A stretch of DNA of 36,496 nucleotides. Source: Oscillospiraceae bacterium (GTDB lineage Bacteria; Bacillota_A; Clostridia; Oscillospirales; Oscillospiraceae). Shown here piece after piece: positions 32,471 through 36,496 of this stretch. The stretch is taken from NCBI GenBank assembly GCA_017627975.1, contig JAGAFT010000044.1:1-36496 (forward strand). The letters are read 5' to 3'. The position numbers and the translations under genes are program-made. Position 1 is the first letter of the stretch, and every line of letters begins with the position of its first letter. The notes below the pieces were generated by a model. That model searched no databases and had not been told where the DNA came from. It saw only the letters and a program-made list of their open reading frames with translations.

Positions 32471-35400
32471 ATGCCGAAGGACAGGAGCATCCATAAGGTC
32501 CTGGTGATCGGTTCCGGACCGATCGTCATCGGGCAGGCGGCTGAGTTTGACTACGCGGGCGCACAGGCCTGCCGCATCCTGCGGCAGGAAGGCATCGAGA
32601 CCGTCCTGGTCAACTCCAATCCCGCCACCATTATGACCGACAAGAAGCTGGCCGACGCCATCTATCTCGAACCCCTGACCCCGGAGACCCTGCGCCGCAT
32701 CATTGCCAAGGAGCGCCCGGACGGCCTGCTGGCAGGCCTCGGCGGCCAGACCGGTCTGACCCTCGCCATGCAGCTCAGCCGTGACGGAACCCTTCAGAAG
32801 TACGGCGTACGGCTTCTCGGCTCGGATATCGAGAGCATCGAGCGCGCCGAGGACCGCGAGCGCTTCCGTGAGACCCTGGAAGAGATGGGACAGCCGGTAA
32901 TTCCTTCCGCCACCGCCACCACGGTGGAGCAGGCGCTGCAGATCGCCTCGGAGATCGGCTACCCGGTTATTGTCCGTCCGGCCTATACCCTGGGCGGCAC
33001 CGGCGGCGGCATCGCGGATACCCCGGAGGAGCTCTCTTCCATCGCACGCAACGGCCTGGATCTTTCCCCCATTACGCAGGTCCTCATCGAGAAGTGTGTG
33101 TCCGGCTGGAAGGAGATCGAGTTTGAAACCATGCGTGACGCGGCCGGCAACGTGATTGCCGTCTGCAGCATGGAGAACTTTGACCCGGTGGGCATCCACA
33201 CCGGCGACTCCATCGTGGTGGCGCCGGCTCTGACACTGGCGGACAGGGAGTACCAGATGCTGCGCAGCGCGGCGCTGGACATCATTACCGCCCTCGGCAT
33301 CGTCGGCGGCTGCAACTGCCAGTTCGCGCTGAACCCCGAGAGCTTTGAATACGCGGTCATCGAGGTCAATCCCCGCGTTTCCCGTTCCTCGGCCCTGGCG
33401 TCGAAGGCCACCGGCTATCCCATCGCGAAGATCAGCACGCGCCTGGCCCTGGGCTATACCCTGGACGAGATCCCCAACGATATTACCGGCAAGACCTGCG
33501 CCTGCTTTGAGCCGGCGCTGGACTATGTGGTGGTGAAGCTGCCAAAATGGCCCTTTGACAAGTTCCCCCACGCCTCGCGCCGTCTGGGGACCCAGATGAA
33601 AGCCACGGGCGAGGTGATGGCCATCGCGCCAAGCTTCGAGATGGCCATGATGAAGGCGGTGCGCGGCGCGGAAATCTCTCTGGACAGCCTGAATTTGGCT
33701 TCCGCAGACCCGCGTCCGCTCCGTACGCGCCTGCTGGATCAGGATGACCACCGGCTCTTTACGGTTTTCGAAGCCCTGAAGCAGGGGATGACACCGGAAG
33801 AGATTCATGCGCTTACGAAGATCGACCTCTTCTTCCTTCGGAAGCTGGAAGGTCTCGCCGCCTTTGAGCTGCGTATTGCGGGCAGCCCCCTGAACGGCGA
33901 GGATTACGCCCTGGCCAAGCGCCTGGGCTACCCCGACTCGGCCCTGCGCCGCCTCAGCGGAGCGGCGCTTCCGGCGGAAACCGCCTTCTCGTACAAGATG
34001 GTGGACACCTGCGCAGCCGAGTTCGACGCCGAGACACCCTATTTCTACTCTTCCTGCGATGCGCTCTGCGAATCCCGCAGCTTCCCGCGCAGCGGAAAGC
34101 CCGTGGTCATGGTCCTGGGCTCCGGCCCCATCCGGATCGGCCAGGGCATCGAGTTCGACTACAGCTCGGTGCACTGCGTCTGGACCCTGCGGGAGATGGG
34201 CTACGACGTGGTCATCGTGAACAACAACCCCGAGACCGTCTCCACCGACTACGACACCGCCGACCGGCTCTACTTTGAGCCCCTCTGCCCGGAAGACGTC
34301 TGGAATATTATCCGGGTGGAAAAGCCTGTGGGCGTGGTGGTGGCCTTCGGCGGCCAGACGGCCATCAAGCTGACCGGCTTTCTCTCCGAACAGGGGATTC
34401 CCATCCTGGGCACCTCCGCCGACAGCATTGACACCGCCGAGGACCGGGCCCGCTTCGACGCCCTGCTGGAGCGCTTCGGCATCAGCCGCCCGAAGGGCCA
34501 CGGCGTAAACACGCTGGACGAGGCCCTCTCCGCGGCCGAAGACCTGGGCTATCCGGTGCTTCTTCGCCCCAGCTATGTCATCGGCGGTCAGAACATGTGC
34601 ATTTCCCGCGACCGTGAAACCACGGAGACCTACATGCGAAGCATCCTTGCCGGCGGCATCGAAAACCCCGTCCTGGTGGATAAGTACATGCCCGGCATTG
34701 AGCTGGAGGTGGATGTGATCTCGGACGGCACGGATGTCCTGATCCCCGGCATCATGGAACACATCGAGCGTGCCGGCGTTCACAGCGGCGACTCCATCGC
34801 GGTCTACCCGCCTTACAACCTGACGGACCCTTTCCTCCACCGGATCTGCGACGTCTCCGAGAAGCTGACCCTGGCCCTGGGCACCAGGGGGCTGGTAAAC
34901 ATCCAGTACCTGATCTATGAAGGGGAGCTCTATGTCATCGAGGTCAACCCCCGCGCTTCCCGCACCGTGCCGTATATTTCCAAGGTGACGAATGTTCCCA
35001 TGGTGGACCTGGCATCACGGATCATGCTGGGTGCAAAACTGAAGGATCTGGGCTACGGCACCGGCCTCTGGAGAACCCCGCCCTACTATGCCGTAAAGGT
35101 CCCCGTGTTCTCCTTCGAGAAGCTCTCGGACGCGAACTCCATTCTTGGCCCCGAGATGAAGTCCACGGGCGAAGTTCTGGGCCTCAGCCGAAGTTTCGCC
35201 GAAGCCATGTACAAGGGCCTCACCGCCGCCGGATTTCACATTCCGTCCGCCGGGGACAAGGTGCTCCTCAGTGTGGAGACCGCGGATTACCCTGAAATTC
35301 TGAACCTCGCCCGGCGCTTCCACGAGCTGGGGTTGAAGCTCTGCGGCACCGAAGGCACCGCAGCCACCATTGCCGGGGCAGGCCTGCCGGTGGAACGCTT

Positions 35401-36496
35401 TGAAGCCGAACAGATTCTTCGCGGCGAGGCTCCGGGGCTGAAGCTCATCGTCTATACCGGCGCCGTAAAGGACGGCACCATGGGCGACTACATCGCTCTG
35501 CACCGCCGCGCCATGCAGCTTGGCATTCCCTGCCTTACCTCGCTGGATACCGCCGGGGCGCTGGCCGACAGCATCGCCTCCCGCTACAGCCAGAGCAATA
35601 CCGAGCTGGTGGATCTGAACCGCATGCGCCGCTGGCGCCGGACCATTCCCTTCACCAAGATGCAGGACTGCGGAAACGACTATATCTTCATCGAGAATTT
35701 CGACGGCAGCGTGTCCTGTCCGGAGTCCCTCTGCGTCTCCCTCTGCCAGCCCCACTACGGCATCGGCGCCGACGGTATTGTACTCATGGAGCACTCCGCC
35801 AGAGCGGATGTGCGCATGCGCAGCTTCAACCGGGACGGCAGCGAAGGAAAAATGGCCGGCAACAACCTGCGCTGCGTAGGCAAGTACATGTACGACAAGG
35901 GATATCTCCGGACGGAAAACCTTTCGGTGGAGACCGCCGGGGGCATTCGCCGCCTGAAACTCTTCTGCCGTGACGGGCAGGTGAGCTCGGTTTCCGTGGA
36001 TATGGGCAGGGCAAAGCTGGACGCCGCCTCGGTCCCCATCGACACGGAAAAGCTTCCTCAATCAGCATGCAGCGCCGATCAGAACGCATTCATCAAAGAT
36101 TATCCCGTTGAGATCGCAAACTCACCTTGGCGCATCACCTGTCTCTCGGTGGGCAATCCACACTGCGTGGTCTTCTGCGATACGGTGGACACCCTGGACC
36201 TGGAGACCGTGGGACCGCAGTTTGAGCATGCGGAAATTTTCCCCGAGCGGGTGAACGCCGAGTTCGTGAGGGTCGTGAGCCGTACGGCGCTGCGGATGCG
36301 GGTCTGGGAGCGCGGCAACGGCGCAACGCTCGCCTGCGGGACCGGGGCCTGCGCGGCCGTGGTGGCCGCGGTCGAAAACGGCGTCTGCGACAAGGGAACC
36401 GACGTCCGGGTGACCCTCCCGGGCGGTGACCTGATCGTCAATTATACCGACGAGAGGGTGGTCTTGACCGGCAGCGCCAATGTCGTATTCTCCGGA
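32471..36496 (+). CDS. carB: Fusion: carbamoyl-phosphate synthase large subunit (CarB) + diaminopimelate epimerase (DapF) domain, 3' end beyond window
   Basis: One uninterrupted frame of 1342 codons, still open at the last base. Residues 1 to about 1050 are a complete CarB: two ATP-grasp halves (starts VLVIGSGPIVIGQAAEFDYA and VMVLGSGPIRIGQGIEFDYS, each with EVNPR) and the C-terminal MGS-like allosteric domain (VLLSVETADYPEIL ... DTAGALADSI). After a short RMRRWRR stretch, a DapF domain begins at about 1057: FTKMQDCGNDYIFIEN, GIGADGIVLM, FNRDGSEGKM, VGNPHCVVF and ERGNGATLACGTGACAAVV. It reaches the last strand (VLTGSANVVFSG), so only a few residues should be missing. DapF converts LL- to meso-diaminopimelate for lysine and peptidoglycan. 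The first catalytic Cys (CGNG in the family) is Ala1129 here; the second, Cys1289, is present. Start: GGGGAGGAGG before ATG 32471. CarB is certain, DapF homology very strong, epimerase activity doubtful. Confidence 0.95.
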   Translation, partial: MPKDRSIHKVLVIGSGPIVIGQAAEFDYAGAQACRILRQEGIETVLVNSNPATIMTDKKLADAIYLEPLTPETLRRIIAKERPDGLLAGLGGQTGLTLAMQLSRDGTLQKYGVRLLGSDIESIERAEDRERFRETLEEMGQPVIPSATATTVEQALQIASEIGYPVIVRPAYTLGGTGGGIADTPEELSSIARNGLDLSPITQVLIEKCVSGWKEIEFETMRDAAGNVIAVCSMENFDPVGIHTGDSIVVAPALTLADREYQMLRSAALDIITALGIVGGCNCQFALNPESFEYAVIEVNPRVSRSSALASKATGYPIAKISTRLALGYTLDEIPNDITGKTCACFEPALDYVVVKLPKWPFDKFPHASRRLGTQMKATGEVMAIAPSFEMAMMKAVRGAEISLDSLNLASADPRPLRTRLLDQDDHRLFTVFEALKQGMTPEEIHALTKIDLFFLRKLEGLAAFELRIAGSPLNGEDYALAKRLGYPDSALRRLSGAALPAETAFSYKMVDTCAAEFDAETPYFYSSCDALCESRSFPRSGKPVVMVLGSGPIRIGQGIEFDYSSVHCVWTLREMGYDVVIVNNNPETVSTDYDTADRLYFEPLCPEDVWNIIRVEKPVGVVVAFGGQTAIKLTGFLSEQGIPILGTSADSIDTAEDRARFDALLERFGISRPKGHGVNTLDEALSAAEDLGYPVLLRPSYVIGGQNMCISRDRETTETYMRSILAGGIENPVLVDKYMPGIELEVDVISDGTDVLIPGIMEHIERAGVHSGDSIAVYPPYNLTDPFLHRICDVSEKLTLALGTRGLVNIQYLIYEGELYVIEVNPRASRTVPYISKVTNVPMVDLASRIMLGAKLKDLGYGTGLWRTPPYYAVKVPVFSFEKLSDANSILGPEMKSTGEVLGLSRSFAEAMYKGLTAAGFHIPSAGDKVLLSVETADYPEILNLARRFHELGLKLCGTEGTAATIAGAGLPVERFEAEQILRGEAPGLKLIVYTGAVKDGTMGDYIALHRRAMQLGIPCLTSLDTAGALADSIASRYSQSNTELVDLNRMRRWRRTIPFTKMQDCGNDYIFIENFDGSVSCPESLCVSLCQPHYGIGADGIVLMEHSARADVRMRSFNRDGSEGKMAGNNLRCVGKYMYDKGYLRTENLSVETAGGIRRLKLFCRDGQVSSVSVDMGRAKLDAASVPIDTEKLPQSACSADQNAFIKDYPVEIANSPWRITCLSVGNPHCVVFCDTVDTLDLETVGPQFEHAEIFPERVNAEFVRVVSRTALRMRVWERGNGATLACGTGACAAVVAAVENGVCDKGTDVRVTLPGGDLIVNYTDERVVLTGSANVVFSG

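Noticed and set aside
32372..34840. An 822-codon minus-strand frame opposite carA/carB, and similar ones at 13773-15425 and 35015-36061
   Set aside because: They are antisense to well conserved enzymes or the TRAP genes and show no family features; long antisense frames are common in GC-rich coding DNA.
1..36496. CRISPR arrays, insertion sequences, tRNA or rRNA genes
   Set aside because: No regularly spaced repeats, transposase-like frames with terminal repeats, or tRNA/rRNA-like sequences were recognised while reading both strands.

Overview
The window looks like the chromosome of an anaerobic, probably gut-associated Clostridia-type Firmicute (Oscillospirales or a relative; inferred from protein style, Tat-exported flavoenzyme, TAXI-TRAP transporter and strong AGGAGG-type ribosome sites, not proven). 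The right two thirds are GC-rich housekeeping sequence. The first 1.6 kb and hsdS are visibly AT-richer, as expected for transferred defence genes.

Left part (1-13.5 kb), accessory and defence-rich: an AbiEi/AbiEii type IV toxin-antitoxin pair cut by the window edge; a small helical protein whose 5' end seems frameshifted; a Tat-exported Old Yellow Enzyme-type flavoprotein divergent from a LysR regulator, with a perfect 11-bp dyad between them; an intact RelB/DinJ antitoxin next to a RelE/ParE toxin that has lost its N-terminal half; a complete type I restriction-modification operon (hsdM-hsdS-hsdR) followed 2 nt later by an LSm-like/GNAT two-domain protein; and a small remnant of a serine carboxypeptidase-like gene.

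Middle part (13.5-23.2 kb), envelope and transport: a TAXI-type TRAP transporter (lipoprotein receptor plus fused 4TM/12TM permease, separated by a terminator-like hairpin); a minus-strand group encoding a phosphodiester glycosidase-like secreted protein, a membrane-anchored protein of unknown function, a 41-residue basic protein and a YcxB-like membrane protein; then a MacB-like ABC exporter with a very large extracellular insert and a lipoprotein.

Right part (23.2 kb to the end): one long arginine operon, argG-argH-argC-argJ-argB-argD-argF-carA-carB, enough to make arginine from glutamate with ArgJ recycling the acetyl group. A strong promoter before argG is flanked by two ARG-box-like sites. 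Two intercistronic hairpins share the same core sequence.

The most unusual feature is at the right end. The carB reading frame does not stop but continues directly into a nearly complete diaminopimelate epimerase (DapF) domain, still open at the last base. In this domain the first of the two family catalytic cysteines is alanine, while the second is kept. This joins the last arginine/pyrimidine precursor enzyme to a lysine/peptidoglycan enzyme in one polypeptide, with a possibly altered or dead epimerase site.
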